A stretch of 64,000 nt of DNA from Paraburkholderia humisilvae (GCF_902859855.1 NZ_CADIKH010000003.1:186001-250000); one strand, 5' to 3'. Positions 27,301-37,265 are shown, counted from the stretch's first letter. Translations and numbers: made by a program. The notes: generated by a model not told the origin, from the letters alone.

Positions 27301-30300
27301 GTCCAGCTGGTTCAGCGCGGTCATCCCCGACAGGAAACCCCATTCCTGCTTGCTGTAATCGGTCTGCGTGCTTTGCGTATCCTGCGATGTCGTGATGGTG
27401 ACGTCGTGCACCGCCTTCAGCGTCACGTCGTTCGTGCCAACGATATTGCTGCCGATCACGTTGATATCGTTGCCGCTCACGATCTTCACGCTATCGGCCG
27501 AAATCATGCTGCCCTGATTCAGTGTCATCGACTGATCGATGCTGCTCGACACTTTCGTGCCGCTCACGATCTCACTGTGGCTGTGCGTTTCGTGCGCATT
27601 GAACTCATGGGTCTCGCTCGCCGCGCCGATGGTCACATTACCGGTCGCCACCAGGTTCGCGCTGCCCTTATCGAGGCTGATCGCGCTACCGCTAACCGTA
27701 ATGTCCTTGCCCGAGACGATATTCAGCGTATTACCGCTTTCGAGCATCGTGCCGGTCAGCGTCTGATCGGACCTATGCAACGTCTCCGCATAGCTGCGCG
27801 TGCCTTCGTCCCCCGAACTGCTGCTGTTCACGGTGGAGGTCGCGCTCGCCGTGCCGAGCGTGACGTTACCCTTCGCCGCAAGCGTGCCGCCCTGACCAAG
27901 ATTGATGTCCGCGCCGGCCGCCGTCAGGTCGCCATTAATCGCGATGTTCGATTGCCCACCCACCTTCACCGAACTACCGACCACCTGATTCATATCGGTA
28001 TCCGACACGCCGTTCGCCCGTTCGACGACCTTGTGTTCACCGGTCTGTTGCACGCCGAGATTCCAGTCGCCGCCGATGCTCATCCCAAGCGCGCCCCCCA
28101 CATTCAGGTTGCCCGCGTTCTGCTCGAAGTCACCGCCCGTCACGATCACCGCATTGCCCGTCACGTTGATGCTGGCCGCAGGACCGAGTGTCGTCGTGAC
28201 ACGTGTCGCACCGTTATCGCTGACCTGGCTCAGCGTCTTCACTGCCGTATCCAGAATCAGATCCCCGCCTGTTTGCAAGGCGAGGCTGCCTGCATTCAAG
28301 GTCGCCGACGTCAGATTGATATCCCCCGCCGACACCAGCGCCATCGGGCCGCCCGCCTGCAACGTGCCGAACGAGCTATCGATGCTCTGCGCACCGATCG
28401 AGAAGCTGTTCGTCGCGCTGATCGTGCCGCTATTGGTAACCGACTTCGCGTTTTGCAGATCGATGTTCGTCGCCGCGATGACCGGGCCGTTGCCCATATT
28501 TTCCTGGCTCGCCTTCGCCAGATAGACGACCGGCACAAGCACGGTCTGACCATCGATCACTTCGCTTTGCATGATGACGACGTTACTCGTCAACTGCGCG
28601 ACCTGTTCCGCGGAAAGCCCCGTACCGGGCGCGAGATTGAGAGACTGCGCGAGTTGAGCGCCGGACGTCATCAGCGCCTTGTACTCGTCCTGTGCATCGG
28701 CATAATTCGTCAGCACGGACTTCCCGGTCATCGACATGATCTGGTCCTGCACGAGCTTCTGCTCGTAGAACCCGTCGCCAAGCCGCAACTGGATCTGCCC
28801 GGGGTTCATGCCCATCTGCTGGAAGTAGTAGTCGCTCGACAGCCACTGCTGCTGACTCGTGAACGCAGGATTCGTCTCGACGAGGTACGGCGCATTCGGC
28901 GCGGTATTGACGCTGAACAGCCCGCCTCGCGGCAACGTGATGTTGCTCAGCACCGACACAGCCGTGGCGGCTGCGATGATCGGATTGTTGAAATTCGCCA
29001 GGCTGCTGTTCGCGATATGGCCGCCTTGTACCGCCGCGGTTCCCGCACTCACGCCGCCAACCGCGCTGATCGTTCCGCTCACGGCACCCGCGCCGGTGCC
29101 GGACACGCTTTGCCCCGGCAGCAGTCCGAGCGGCGTCACGGACGCATTGCCGGCCGTGTTGTTGATGATCACGCCGGTGCCGCTCAGCGTCCCGCCCGCG
29201 GTGAAGGTCGATTCATAGGCCGGCAGCGCATACGTGCGAATATCAGCCGGCGCGGCTTGCGAGTAACCACCCGGGTGATTCCCGATGAACGGCGCGTCAC
29301 CGAATGGCAACTGCCAGTTGTGCTCGCTGTTGTCATAGTTGTTGTAGTGATACTGGCCCGAGTACGTGACTTGCACCTGCGGCGCGGTCTGGCCTTGCCA
29401 GCTGTTCTGGTCAAGCACGGCGGGCGCGGCAATGTTGCCTGCGGCGGCCACCTGGCTCCAGTAGTTCTGGAACATGCCGACCGACCCCAGGTTCAGGTTA
29501 CGGCCAGCGATAATCTGCGACCCCGGGCTGACGGTCGTCACCGTATTCGCAACCGCGACGCCCGCATACGTCGTGTACTGATACCCGCTGTTCCACTGGC
29601 CGCCGTGCGGCGGTTCGATGTACGCACCGCCGATCATCGTCGGATCACCACCGTCGGCCCAGCCGACGTTTTGACCGCTACAGGCCTCCATGTGGAAGGC
29701 GACACAGCCGGACAGGCTGATGCCGAGGCTCGACAACAGGTCCGGATCGACCGACGACGTGAATCCCGACGTGCTCATCGCACGTCGCGTGTTGGTCACC
29801 TGATTCGCGGCAATCTGCATATCGCCGCCCGACTGGATCAGGCCAGACTGATTGCGGACAAGGTTAGCGTTGAGGTAATTCCCGTTCGCGTCCTTGCCGC
29901 CGGCGAGGATCACCTGGCCGAGACCGTAGATCGCGGTCATCGCCGGCGCGTCGGTGGCGGTCGTGTCGTCGCGGTTCTCGATGTCCGCTGACAGCAGTTC
30001 AAGCTTGCCCGCGCTATCGGTCGCGCCAATCAATGCGCTCGTGCCAAGATTCGACAGGATTTGCGCGGCACTCAGCGACACGCTGCCGCCCACTATCGTG
30101 CCGGTGTTAGTCAGCGTATTCGAGCGTGTGCTTAGCAGGCCACCCGCCGCGAGCGTGCCGGAGTTCGCGATGTCGCCCGCGTTGATCCTCAGGCCATTCA
30201 CCGCAACGAATGCCCCGGCGTTGCTGAACGTGCCCGGCAGCGTGAACGTGAGGTTGCGGCCCGCGTTGAAGCTGTAGTTCGGGTCGCTCGCGAAGCTCCC

Positions 30301-33300
30301 TCGCAGGTTCAGCGTGAGGTCGTTGACTGCGCTGTACCTGCCGCCACCCAGCAGCGTGTTCGCGGCCACCGACAGATTGCGCGACGCGTTGATCTGGCCG
30401 TTCGTCACCTTCAGCGTGCCCGTCGTAATGCCGACGTCGCCTGCTGTGTTGGCAACGTTGCCGATCGCGCCGCCGCTGTTATCCAGATTGCCGGTGTCGA
30501 TCTGCAAATTCGCGCCGCTCAGTTGCCCGCCTTGCGTATTCGACACCGATGACGCGCTCACCGTCACGTTGCCGTTGCCGCTGATCGAGCCCATGCCGGA
30601 CACGCCGCCCACGTTGCTGTTGGCGATCTGGCTGCCGCCGCTAACGGTCGTTGCACCTGTCCCGACGTTGGTAATCGCGCCGCCCGAGTTGTCGATCGAC
30701 GCGGCCGTCAGGTTCAGCGTGCTGCCGGTCACGGCCCCGCCCGCGCCGATCACGCCGCCTGCATTGAGCAACGCGCCGATGCTTGAAACCGTCAACGCCG
30801 AGCCGGACGACAGCCGGCCGTTCGTGTTGTTCAACACGGCCTGAACGATGGCCGACATCGCGCCCTGCGAAGCGAGCGTCCCGCCTGAGTTGTTGAGGCT
30901 AGCGACCCGCATCGACGCCTGCCCATTGCTTACGATGCGGCCGCCGACGTTGGTTAGCGCTCCCGCTCCGTTGCCCGGATCGATCGTCAACGTGCCCGTG
31001 CCGGCATGGGTGATCGTGCCGCCGTTGTTGTTGATCGACGCGGACGCCAGACTCAGGTCCGTGCTGTTCGTCTGAATCACGCCGCCGTTCGAGTTGTCGA
31101 GCGTGTTGCTAACATCAAGACTCACCGCGCCAGAGCCTAGCTGGGTCAACGACCCGCGCCCGTTGGTCAGGTTCGTCGCAGTCACGGCAAGCCGATCCGC
31201 GATGATCCGGCCGTTGCTGTTATCGAGTTGAGGCGCCGCCATCGACACGGTGTTGCCGCTGACCACCCCAACCGCGTTCGTGAACGAAGCGGAACGGGTT
31301 GTCACGGTCTGCGCGCTGAACGTACCGCCGCTGTTGTCGAGCGCACCCGCGACAGTGGTGTCAAGATTCTTTCCTGCAGTCAGGGTGCCGCTGTTCGCAA
31401 GCGACGCGGCCTGTACCGACACGTTGCCGGTCGCTGCGATCGTGCCGCTGGTGTTGGTAAGCGAACCGTCACTGGAGAGGCTCAAATCGCCGTTCGATTC
31501 CAGTTGACCGCGCGAGTTGTTCAACGGACCGGCGAGTGTCGCGTCAAGCCCTGTCTGACCGCCGATCGTGCCGCCAGTGTTATCGACACTCGCTGCGGAC
31601 AGCGCCGTGCGGCCATTGCTGACGATCGTGCCGTCCACGTTCGTCACTGCGCCTGCGCCGTTGGCGGAATCGATCGTCAACGTGCCGGTGCCCGCATGCG
31701 TGAGCGTGCCGCCGTTGTTGTTCAGCAAAGCAGGCGCGAGCGTCAGGTCCGTGCTGTTGGTCTGGATCACACCGCCGTTCGAATTGTCGAGCGTCCCGCT
31801 GACACCGAGCCCCATCGCGCCCGATCCGAGCTGGGTCAGCTTGCCGTGTTCGTTCGTCAGATTCGACGCGTTCACGGCGAGCTGGTTTGCAGTAATCTGC
31901 CCGCCGCTGTTATCGAACTGCGGCACGGTGATGGAAACGGTATTGGCGCTGATTGCCCCGTTCGCGTTTTTGAGCGAAGCGGCATTGGCCGCGAGCATGG
32001 CGCCGCTCAGCGTGCCGCTGCTGTTGTCGAGTGTGCCGGAAGCCGTCAAGGCGAGATTGTGCGCGGCCGTGACGGTCCCGCTGTTGGTCAGTGACGCCGC
32101 TTTGATGGTCGCGTCGCCGTTACCGCCGATCACGCCCCCCGTCGCGGCTTGCGCGGTGGTCCCCGCCGCATTCGTGAGCTGGCCGCTCGCCGACAGCGTC
32201 AGGCCATCGGCGTTCTCCGAGACGATGCGCCCCGCTGTGTTCTGCACGTTTGCGGCCGATACGTTCACTGCACCAGCCGCTTCCAGTTGGCCCGCCGTAT
32301 TGTCGATGTCGCCGCGGGACTCAACGTCAAGCGACCGTGCCGACGTGATCGCACCAGCACCGTTCTTGAGGCTGGCACTCGCTACCGTCAGCGCGCCATT
32401 TGTGGACAGATTCCCGCGGCCGTTGTCGAACGCGTCTGTCTGGATGTCGAACGACCCGGTGCCGGCCTGGCTGATCTTACCGTTCGCATTGGACAGACTG
32501 GCGGACCGAACCGCGACGTTCTGAGCGTTCGTCGTGACCGTGCCCCCGGTATTGTCGAAAGCGCCCGATGCGGCGACGCTCATGTCGCCTGCTCCGGTTT
32601 GCGACAGCGTACCGCTGCGATTGGTTACGCTGCCCGCTGTCACATTCAATTGCGCGGCGCTCACCTGCCCCTGGTCGTTTGCAAACGCACCCGACGCGTT
32701 GGCGGTCAGACTGCCGCCTGCCTGCAACGCGCCGCCTGCATGCGCGATGTTGCCGGTGTCGCCACCGGCGCCCGTCGCCGTCAACGACACATTGCCCTTT
32801 GCCAGCGTCTGCGCGGCAGCCATGTTCAGGCTGCTGCCCGACATCGCGAGATTGCCGCCCGCGATCTGTTGGCCTGTGGTGCTGACCGACCCCGCACCCG
32901 ACACGGCGAGACTGCCGGACCCGGTGATGTTGCCGTTCGCGTCCACGCCCGCACCGAGCGCACCGGTCGAATTCACGCTCGCGCCGGTTAGGGTGGTATT
33001 GCCAAGCGCCGCGACCGTGCCGCTGCTTGTCAGCTGGCTTTGGCTGTTTAGCGTCGTGTTCTGCGTCGCGTAGATGGAGCCGCTGTTCGACACGTCGCCG
33101 GCGCCCGTAATCGTCACGTTGCCGGTCGCGCTCGTGGTGCCCGACAAGGTCACCTTGCCCTGACTGCTGAGTTGAACGTCGCCCGCTTGTGACGCGATGG
33201 TGCCGGCGCTATTGACACCCACGCCCGTCTCAGTCCCGACAAGGCGAATTTTGCCGGCATACATGCCGCCCAGTTGCGCGACGTCGATCGCAACACCCTG

Positions 33301-34155
33301 ACTGTTGCCATCCTGACCAAGCGATTGCGCGCTCAGATCGTCGTGGCGAACCTCATTGTTGCCGGTCACGACATTCAGCGACTGGCCTGCCCAAACCTTG
33401 CCGTTGATCGCGACACTGCGGGCAATCAGGTCAACCTGGTCGACATTGCTGCCGTTCAGACCCGCCGCGCCGATCTGGATCTGACCGCCCGTCACGTGAA
33501 ACGCATCCAGGCTACCCGTTCCGCCGAAAACCGGCGTGCCCGTCGTCAGAATGCCTCGGCTTGTATTGATGAAGCCGCAACCATTGCAGTAAATTCCAGC
33601 AGGATTCGCAATCACCACTTCGGCTCTCTGGCCGGCCACCTCGGTATACCCGAGCAACTGGCTCGGACTTCCGCCTACCACCTGGTTCACGATCACCCGT
33701 GCGCTACCCGATGCGAGGTTCGGGTTGCCGGTCACGTAACCCGCCTGTTGCGTGAGCGCGTTGCCTTGGGCATTGTTCAGGATCAGGCCTTGCGGGCTGA
33801 CGTTGTACTGCGTATACCCATTGTTTGACACGCCTGCCGAATTCGGCGTCGCGATCTGAACGATCGGCAAACCGTTGGCTGTCACACCGACAATCGGTTT
33901 GCTGCCGGCCGACCCGGGCGCCGCCACCACCTGCGCATCGACCGGCATCGGCTGCATACCGAGTGCACACAGTGCAGCGAACGCGATATGCCGCATCGAC
34001 AGCAGGTCCACCAGGTCCCAGCGCGCAACAGGAATGGCCGACCCGCGCGCCGTGCCGACCGGGCGGCCGCGACCATTCGCTGTCGCAGTTTCCTGCACCG
34101 CTGTCCACAAACCACGAGCCGCATTGAAAATGACGCGATAGGTATTCTTGTTCAT
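24334..34155 (-). CDS. cdiA: CdiA: contact-dependent inhibition effector with barnase-type toxin tail
   Basis: Giant exoprotein of 3273 residues. In order: extended signal region (MNKNTYRVIFNAARGLWTAV, 1-20) and signal cleaved near residue 74; TPS transport domain to about 330 with NPAGIYCNGCGFINTSRGIL; a filament of short haemagglutinin repeats to about 2000; then haemagglutinin-type repeats, a Cys-containing patch (SVCVPPICYGGG), and the pre-toxin with EAQNN (3019-3023). The toxin, about 3157-3273, resembles barnase: LPSNYVTKSDA, GGDIF, WYEADIGL, RLLYSSDGLLY, ADHYKT. Catalytic counterparts are Glu 3227, Arg 3247 and His 3262. Its 5' end overlaps the cdiB stop as ATGA. Order B-A-I is the enterobacterial type. 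RNase action in contacted neighbours is inferred from the fold. Confidence 0.93.
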   Translation of the reverse strand: MNKNTYRVIFNAARGLWTAVQETATANGRGRPVGTARGSAIPVARWDLVDLLSMRHIAFAALCALGMQPMPVDAQVVAAPGSAGSKPIVGVTANGLPIVQIATPNSAGVSNNGYTQYNVSPQGLILNNAQGNALTQQAGYVTGNPNLASGSARVIVNQVVGGSPSQLLGYTEVAGQRAEVVIANPAGIYCNGCGFINTSRGILTTGTPVFGGTGSLDAFHVTGGQIQIGAAGLNGSNVDQVDLIARSVAINGKVWAGQSLNVVTGNNEVRHDDLSAQSLGQDGNSQGVAIDVAQLGGMYAGKIRLVGTETGVGVNSAGTIASQAGDVQLSSQGKVTLSGTTSATGNVTITGAGDVSNSGSIYATQNTTLNSQSQLTSSGTVAALGNTTLTGASVNSTGALGAGVDANGNITGSGSLAVSGAGSVSTTGQQIAGGNLAMSGSSLNMAAAQTLAKGNVSLTATGAGGDTGNIAHAGGALQAGGSLTANASGAFANDQGQVSAAQLNVTAGSVTNRSGTLSQTGAGDMSVAASGAFDNTGGTVTTNAQNVAVRSASLSNANGKISQAGTGSFDIQTDAFDNGRGNLSTNGALTVASASLKNGAGAITSARSLDVESRGDIDNTAGQLEAAGAVNVSAANVQNTAGRIVSENADGLTLSASGQLTNAAGTTAQAATGGVIGGNGDATIKAASLTNSGTVTAAHNLALTASGTLDNSSGTLSGAMLAANAASLKNANGAISANTVSITVPQFDNSGGQITANQLAVNASNLTNEHGKLTQLGSGAMGLGVSGTLDNSNGGVIQTNSTDLTLAPALLNNNGGTLTHAGTGTLTIDSANGAGAVTNVDGTIVSNGRTALSAASVDNTGGTIGGQTGLDATLAGPLNNSRGQLESNGDLSLSSDGSLTNTSGTIAATGNVSVQAASLANSGTLTAGKNLDTTVAGALDNSGGTFSAQTVTTRSASFTNAVGVVSGNTVSMAAPQLDNSNGRIIADRLAVTATNLTNGRGSLTQLGSGAVSLDVSNTLDNSNGGVIQTNSTDLSLASASINNNGGTITHAGTGTLTIDPGNGAGALTNVGGRIVSNGQASMRVASLNNSGGTLASQGAMSAIVQAVLNNTNGRLSSGSALTVSSIGALLNAGGVIGAGGAVTGSTLNLTAASIDNSGGAITNVGTGATTVSGGSQIANSNVGGVSGMGSISGNGNVTVSASSVSNTQGGQLSGANLQIDTGNLDNSGGAIGNVANTAGDVGITTGTLKVTNGQINASRNLSVAANTLLGGGRYSAVNDLTLNLRGSFASDPNYSFNAGRNLTFTLPGTFSNAGAFVAVNGLRINAGDIANSGTLAAGGLLSTRSNTLTNTGTIVGGSVSLSAAQILSNLGTSALIGATDSAGKLELLSADIENRDDTTATDAPAMTAIYGLGQVILAGGKDANGNYLNANLVRNQSGLIQSGGDMQIAANQVTNTRRAMSTSGFTSSVDPDLLSSLGISLSGCVAFHMEACSGQNVGWADGGDPTMIGGAYIEPPHGGQWNSGYQYTTYAGVAVANTVTTVSPGSQIIAGRNLNLGSVGMFQNYWSQVAAAGNIAAPAVLDQNSWQGQTAPQVQVTYSGQYHYNNYDNSEHNWQLPFGDAPFIGNHPGGYSQAAPADIRTYALPAYESTFTAGGTLSGTGVIINNTAGNASVTPLGLLPGQSVSGTGAGAVSGTISAVGGVSAGTAAVQGGHIANSSLANFNNPIIAAATAVSVLSNITLPRGGLFSVNTAPNAPYLVETNPAFTSQQQWLSSDYYFQQMGMNPGQIQLRLGDGFYEQKLVQDQIMSMTGKSVLTNYADAQDEYKALMTSGAQLAQSLNLAPGTGLSAEQVAQLTSNVVIMQSEVIDGQTVLVPVVYLAKASQENMGNGPVIAATNIDLQNAKSVTNSGTISATNSFSIGAQSIDSSFGTLQAGGPMALVSAGDINLTSATLNAGSLALQTGGDLILDTAVKTLSQVSDNGATRVTTTLGPAASINVTGNAVIVTGGDFEQNAGNLNVGGALGMSIGGDWNLGVQQTGEHKVVERANGVSDTDMNQVVGSSVKVGGQSNIAINGDLTAAGADINLGQGGTLAAKGNVTLGTASATSTVNSSSSGDEGTRSYAETLHRSDQTLTGTMLESGNTLNIVSGKDITVSGSAISLDKGSANLVATGNVTIGAASETHEFNAHETHSHSEIVSGTKVSSSIDQSMTLNQGSMISADSVKIVSGNDINVIGSNIVGTNDVTLKAVHDVTITTSQDTQSTQTDYSKQEWGFLSGMTALNQLDGGLQGYSVGVRKTTDAQQTTQVTNNSSMIGSVNGNLTVVAGNDLHATDAILYAANDMGLAGRTVTIDAAQNTFSQSEQQSLSQTAITAGISNPVLAAAMTANQMRQDVKHTNGDARLDALAAATTGLAVKNAIDAVASNPSAAGGIGISVSLGTSHSNSNSNASSSTAVGSSVTAGHNLTIAAAGAGADSDINVIGSNLSAANNTTLIAAGDINLHAAQSADSVSGTNSGSSASIGATLALGEQTGLSFQLGVSGTKGNGNGSDTTWTNTHVTAGNTLTLQSGGDTNLIGAVADAQHVVANVGGDLNIASLQDVSHYDSKQTGGGVSISVCVPPICYGGGSSVAANFSQEKMNSDYASVTEQSGIHAGDGGFQIDVKGNTDLKGAVISSSDQAVLDDLNSLTTGTLTHSDIANHAAYDASSVGVSGGYGVDLGKTQTGVATNVNPVPGTTLANTGGGTGGGFAAAPPVALSASGDAGSTTRSAISGGVITITDGVKQQQLTGQTAEEAVAGISRDTTATANTIAPIFDKDKIQAGFDITSQFVNQVGTFVSNRAKEADAATQAAKDPNLTPEQRAEAQQRADELNKEWGPGGEYRQVLTALTVATGGNVTGGMGQYAQAATVAYLQELGAVQVKDLIRTLDLDQTPQGEAARAALHAIVGCAGAAGSGASCGAGAMGAAASSVIGSLLKPTDDMTAEQRLARENLVNNLIAGVATGMGASGANTAAAAGAGQIEAQNNQVGMLGPKKNPLSVELVKTYCATGTCTDEQVKLLVQVQNQMNEASGNNAMVVAGSVAIVAAIPALATLGPEALALALSNPAAAVNAGIITVETAAAIATNSMTPGVVVEVTGTKAVSTGAESAVSYAGLKLDLKTTQAANELVDSLRTTGQLPSNYVTKSDAYQQGWQEGKAVNNYVPGGQIGGDIFRNSDGLLPSADGRIWYEADIGLNNTMSRSNPVQPASRLLYSSDGLLYVTADHYKTAISIGLWK
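24732..25892. repeat. 1.16-kb direct repeat (pre-toxin region), copy B
   Basis: Partner of 21598-22758, lying inside cdiA. Outside the pair, cdiA continues toward its N-terminus at one side, whereas the orphan copy breaks off. On the other side both copies run on into related but clearly different barnase domains. Confidence 0.9.
30910..31300. repeat. Internal cdiA repeat unit, copy A (partner at 31600-31990)
   Basis: The segment around 30981 (CGATCGTCAACGTGCC) recurs at an offset of 690 bp. The translated unit includes LTQLGSGA, NGGVIQTNSTDL and NNNGGTITHAGTGTLTID in both. It is a duplication within the filament-coding repeats of cdiA; boundaries are approximate. Confidence 0.65.
31600..31990. 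repeat. Internal cdiA repeat unit, copy B
   Basis: Partner of 30910-31300 with synonymous and some non-synonymous differences. It supports growth of the CdiA stalk by tandem duplication. Confidence 0.65.
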
Positions 34156-35990
34156 AGCAGGAAACTCACGCTGAAGCCCGCCACTGGCCAGTGGTTGGGG
34201 AAACCGGCGGGCTGGTACAGCGGACCGCCAATGAAGACGTCGTAATTGACGCGCTGGAATGCGCTGCCGCGCGCGCCGACCACCGCTCCGACGAGGCGCC
34301 GGCCAAGCAGGCTGCTCGCTGACGGACCGAACACTTCACCGGCGTCGACGCCGACATATAGCGCCAGTCCGAAACGCGACAAGGGAATCTCAAGGTCGTT
34401 GCGCATGAATACGCCCTTCTCGGCAGCCAGCATGGTGTTGCCGTCGAAGCCGCGGACCGTATAGCGGCTGCCAATCGAGATGTACTCGGTGGGAAACAGC
34501 ACGTCAGGCGTGTTCTGCGCACGCACGGTGCCCGTATAACGCAATGGAAAACCGGCGATCGCGAGCGGCACGCTCAACGTCGCATCGAGCGTTTCCATCT
34601 GGTAGTAGGACGTCGGCGCGCCGTTAGTCACGCCCGGCAAGTCGGGCTGTGCGCCGAACCACGGCACGCCCCAGCGATATGCGATGGTGCTGTCGAATTG
34701 CGCGGCACCGAGGTAGTGCTTATGTTCCCAGCCGATTTCCGCGTACGTGTTGTCGCGGTGCTGGACGCCGATTTCCGTGCCGTCGATAAACGCTTCGCTG
34801 AAGCGCTTGCCGACGCGGAATTCGAGCATGTTCTTCTGCACCTGATTGCGGAAGAACTGGTATTCGGTCTTGACGTCGAAGGTTGCTGAGTTGCCGCTCG
34901 ACACCAGTGTCGAGAACGCGCCCGCGATCTGCTGGTGATAGTCGTACTGGCTCGCCATTGCGGTGAACGTCCAGTTTCCCCATGGAATCGAGTACCAGGC
35001 GCTGCTGCCGTGCGTGCCGTATCGGTTTGCATGGCCATCGAGGTCGTGGTTGTAGCCGATGTTCAGGAGGTCGGATAATCCGAGCGGATTGTCGATGGTC
35101 AGACTCACGCCGCCCTGCAACTGACCGGTCGACTTAAGCCCGCTGTCGTCGACGCTTAACGCAAGCGACCACGGTTTCTGCCGCTTGACCGCGATCACGA
35201 CGTCGCTTTCGCCGGTCGACGGACCCGGCACGATCTGCATATCGACATCCTGATTCGGCACGCGCTTCATCTGCTCGAGGCCCTGCTCGAGATTGCGCAG
35301 ATTCAGCAGATCGCCCTTTCGGGTTGGAAACGCGTTGCGCCACGTGCCGTACGTCGATGGATCGGCAAAGCGGATCTCGCTGATCACGCCGGGAATCAGT
35401 TCAAGTTTCAGCTGGCCAGTGGACAGGTCCTGCGAGGGGATCACCACGCGTGTGGTCGAGTAACCCTTCTCGATGATTCGCGCCATCATGCGATGCACGA
35501 TCAAATTGAGTCCTTCACGCCCGACGCATTGACCGCGATAGCGTTGCAGGTAGTCGCGAGCGAACGTCAGTTCACCTGGAAACAGCGGGTTTGGCGACAG
35601 CGCGCGCGCACCGGCCGCCCGCACGATTTCGCTCAGGCCGAGCGGGACTTCCAGCGTCAATTCATCGATCTTGAAGCATGGCGTTTCGACAGGCACTTTG
35701 CCGTCGTCAACTTCTGGACGCGCGGCGGGTTGAAGCTCGACAGTGGGCGCCTGTAGCGCGCGCTCGCGCTCGATCGCCTGCTCTTGCGCGCGGCGCCGCT
35801 GTTCCTGCTCGCCGAGCGTGTCCGGCACCTGCGCATGGGCAATGTGCGCACACGTCGCCGCGAACAGCACGCCACAAAGTCGAGCCAGTTGGAGTCCTTT
35901 CGGCTGCAATGCAGACGGCGTGGCATTCGTATTCGCCACGCGAGCGCGCGTGCCGGGTCGGGCGATCCGACCAGGATGGTAGTTCGTCAT
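34152..35990 (-). CDS. cdiB: CdiB: TpsB/Omp85-family outer-membrane transporter
   Basis: Outer-membrane pore of 612 residues that exports CdiA. A signal peptide ends near AHA (residue 53), followed by a Glu/Arg-rich helix (EQEQRRRAQEQAIERERAL). Two POTRA domains come next, including PCFKIDELTLEVPL and RIIEKGYSTTRVVIPSQDL with LELIPG. The 16-strand barrel carries the conserved YTVRGFDG motif and the GVDAG motif near the C-terminus. Length matches ShlB/FhaC/HecB proteins. The stop overlaps the cdiA start by 4 bases. An AraC gene lies 317 bp upstream on the same strand. Confidence 0.92.
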   Translation of the reverse strand: MTNYHPGRIARPGTRARVANTNATPSALQPKGLQLARLCGVLFAATCAHIAHAQVPDTLGEQEQRRRAQEQAIERERALQAPTVELQPAARPEVDDGKVPVETPCFKIDELTLEVPLGLSEIVRAAGARALSPNPLFPGELTFARDYLQRYRGQCVGREGLNLIVHRMMARIIEKGYSTTRVVIPSQDLSTGQLKLELIPGVISEIRFADPSTYGTWRNAFPTRKGDLLNLRNLEQGLEQMKRVPNQDVDMQIVPGPSTGESDVVIAVKRQKPWSLALSVDDSGLKSTGQLQGGVSLTIDNPLGLSDLLNIGYNHDLDGHANRYGTHGSSAWYSIPWGNWTFTAMASQYDYHQQIAGAFSTLVSSGNSATFDVKTEYQFFRNQVQKNMLEFRVGKRFSEAFIDGTEIGVQHRDNTYAEIGWEHKHYLGAAQFDSTIAYRWGVPWFGAQPDLPGVTNGAPTSYYQMETLDATLSVPLAIAGFPLRYTGTVRAQNTPDVLFPTEYISIGSRYTVRGFDGNTMLAAEKGVFMRNDLEIPLSRFGLALYVGVDAGEVFGPSASSLLGRRLVGAVVGARGSAFQRVNYDVFIGGPLYQPAGFPNHWPVAGFSVSFLL

Positions 35991-36307
35991 GGGGGCGAGC
36001 TACTGTGGCGCTCGTGGCTGCACGGGCAGCTGCGTGCCGGGGGGCGCGACTGCCCTTCCAATCTGATTCTGTTCGCCGGTTGCTGTGACCGTTATGTCGT
36101 CAGTACCGCGCACGCCCCGGAATCGGCTCGATACAAGCCGGCATACATACCCGTTCATTTTTATTCATCTGACAATATGAAAGCGGGCGTAAAGTAACAG
36201 AAACCTTTTTTGGCGAGTGTCAAATTGCGTAAAGCTGATGCCGCGCCGCAACGTTAAATGCAAAACGCATCAACCTTTTTGAGCAGGAAGCGCCATTCCA
36301 AACAGGG
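35991..36307. other. cdiBAI promoter region
   Basis: 317 bp between the AraC gene and cdiB on the minus strand. No gene is supported. The part near 36150-36260 is AT-richer and is the likely promoter of the CDI operon. I see no clear operator. Confidence 0.4.
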
Positions 36308-37237
36308 TTAGCCCTTTACGTCATCCGGCTCACGCTTCGCATAGTGTCCCGGAGGCATGCCGGCTTGCCGCGTGAAGGCCACGCCAAAAGCACTGACCGA
36401 GCTATAGCCGACGCGCTCGGCAATCTCGGCCGTAGTGAGTTGCCGTTGGCGCAGCCATTGCTTCGCAAGTGCCATGCGCCACGCCAGCAGGTATTCCATC
36501 GGCGCCACGCCAACGGCATGCCTGAAACGCTCGAAGAACGCTGAACGGGACATCGCGGCCTCGCGCGCCAACTGCATCACATTCCACTGGACTTCGGGGC
36601 GCTCGTGCATGCGCCGAAGCGCCTGCGCCAGCCTCGGATCGGCCAAAGCACGCACCAGCCCCTGCGATGTGCCTGTACTGGCGGTCGACCGGAACGCCTC
36701 GATTAGCAACACTTCGAGCAGGCGAGCCATCACGATCTCGCGCGCGGGCCGGTCCGCACGCGATTCGTCGCCCACCAGTTGAACCAGCGTCGACAGGCGG
36801 CGCTCACCGCGCACATGCACCCACTGCGGCAGCAGGGGCACCAGCATCGCCGAGTCGGGCGACCTGAACATGCAGTTGCCAACCAGCATGCGGACGTCGA
36901 CCGCGCCGTCCGGATCGCCGACGCGCGCCCCGCCAGGCATCGGCGCGATCGGTGTAGCGACGGTCTCTTCTTCGCGAGGCGGCTGCCGGTCGAGGCTGGA
37001 CGTGGAAAAGCTGCGCGCCGTAGGGATCAGTGCGAAATCACCCTCTTGCAGCGTGATGGTTTCGCTGTGCGTCGGGCCGTCCACCGTCAGATGGCAGCCC
37101 CCTTCCAGAATCACGAAGTAGAACGGACGACCTGTCTCGGTGCGGCGCACCGCCCACGGCGCCGACGCGACAACGAGCTTTGAGAACGGCGCGGCTGGCT
37201 GCAACAACGACACGACTTCCGCCAATGGGTCGACCAT
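36308..37237 (-). CDS. AraC-family regulator with cupin sensor domain
   Basis: Transcription regulator of 309 residues. The N-terminal half (about 1-190) is a cupin-type AraC-binding domain (FYFVILEGGCHLTVDG, LQEGDFALIPTARSF). The C-terminal about 100 residues are the double helix-turn-helix, ending with LTTAEIAERVGYSSVSAFGV and AFTRQAGMPPGHYAKRE. ATG 37235-37237 leaves a 95-bp divergent region with the SDR gene that contains a direct repeat likely to be its operator; ATG 37267 would cover half of it. It probably controls the divergent short-chain dehydrogenase. Confidence 0.85.
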   Translation of the reverse strand: MVDPLAEVVSLLQPAAPFSKLVVASAPWAVRRTETGRPFYFVILEGGCHLTVDGPTHSETITLQEGDFALIPTARSFSTSSLDRQPPREEETVATPIAPMPGGARVGDPDGAVDVRMLVGNCMFRSPDSAMLVPLLPQWVHVRGERRLSTLVQLVGDESRADRPAREIVMARLLEVLLIEAFRSTASTGTSQGLVRALADPRLAQALRRMHERPEVQWNVMQLAREAAMSRSAFFERFRHAVGVAPMEYLLAWRMALAKQWLRQRQLTTAEIAERVGYSSVSAFGVAFTRQAGMPPGHYAKREPDDVKG

Positions 37238-37265
37238 TCTGGACGATCTCAACAAAATAATGGAC

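Noticed and set aside
26833..29991. Long plus-strand open frame opposite cdiA, over 1000 codons, with Arg/His/Ala-rich product
   Set aside because: It is the antisense shadow of the repetitive GC-rich cdiA gene, has no ribosome-binding site or domain, and its composition is typical of shadow frames.
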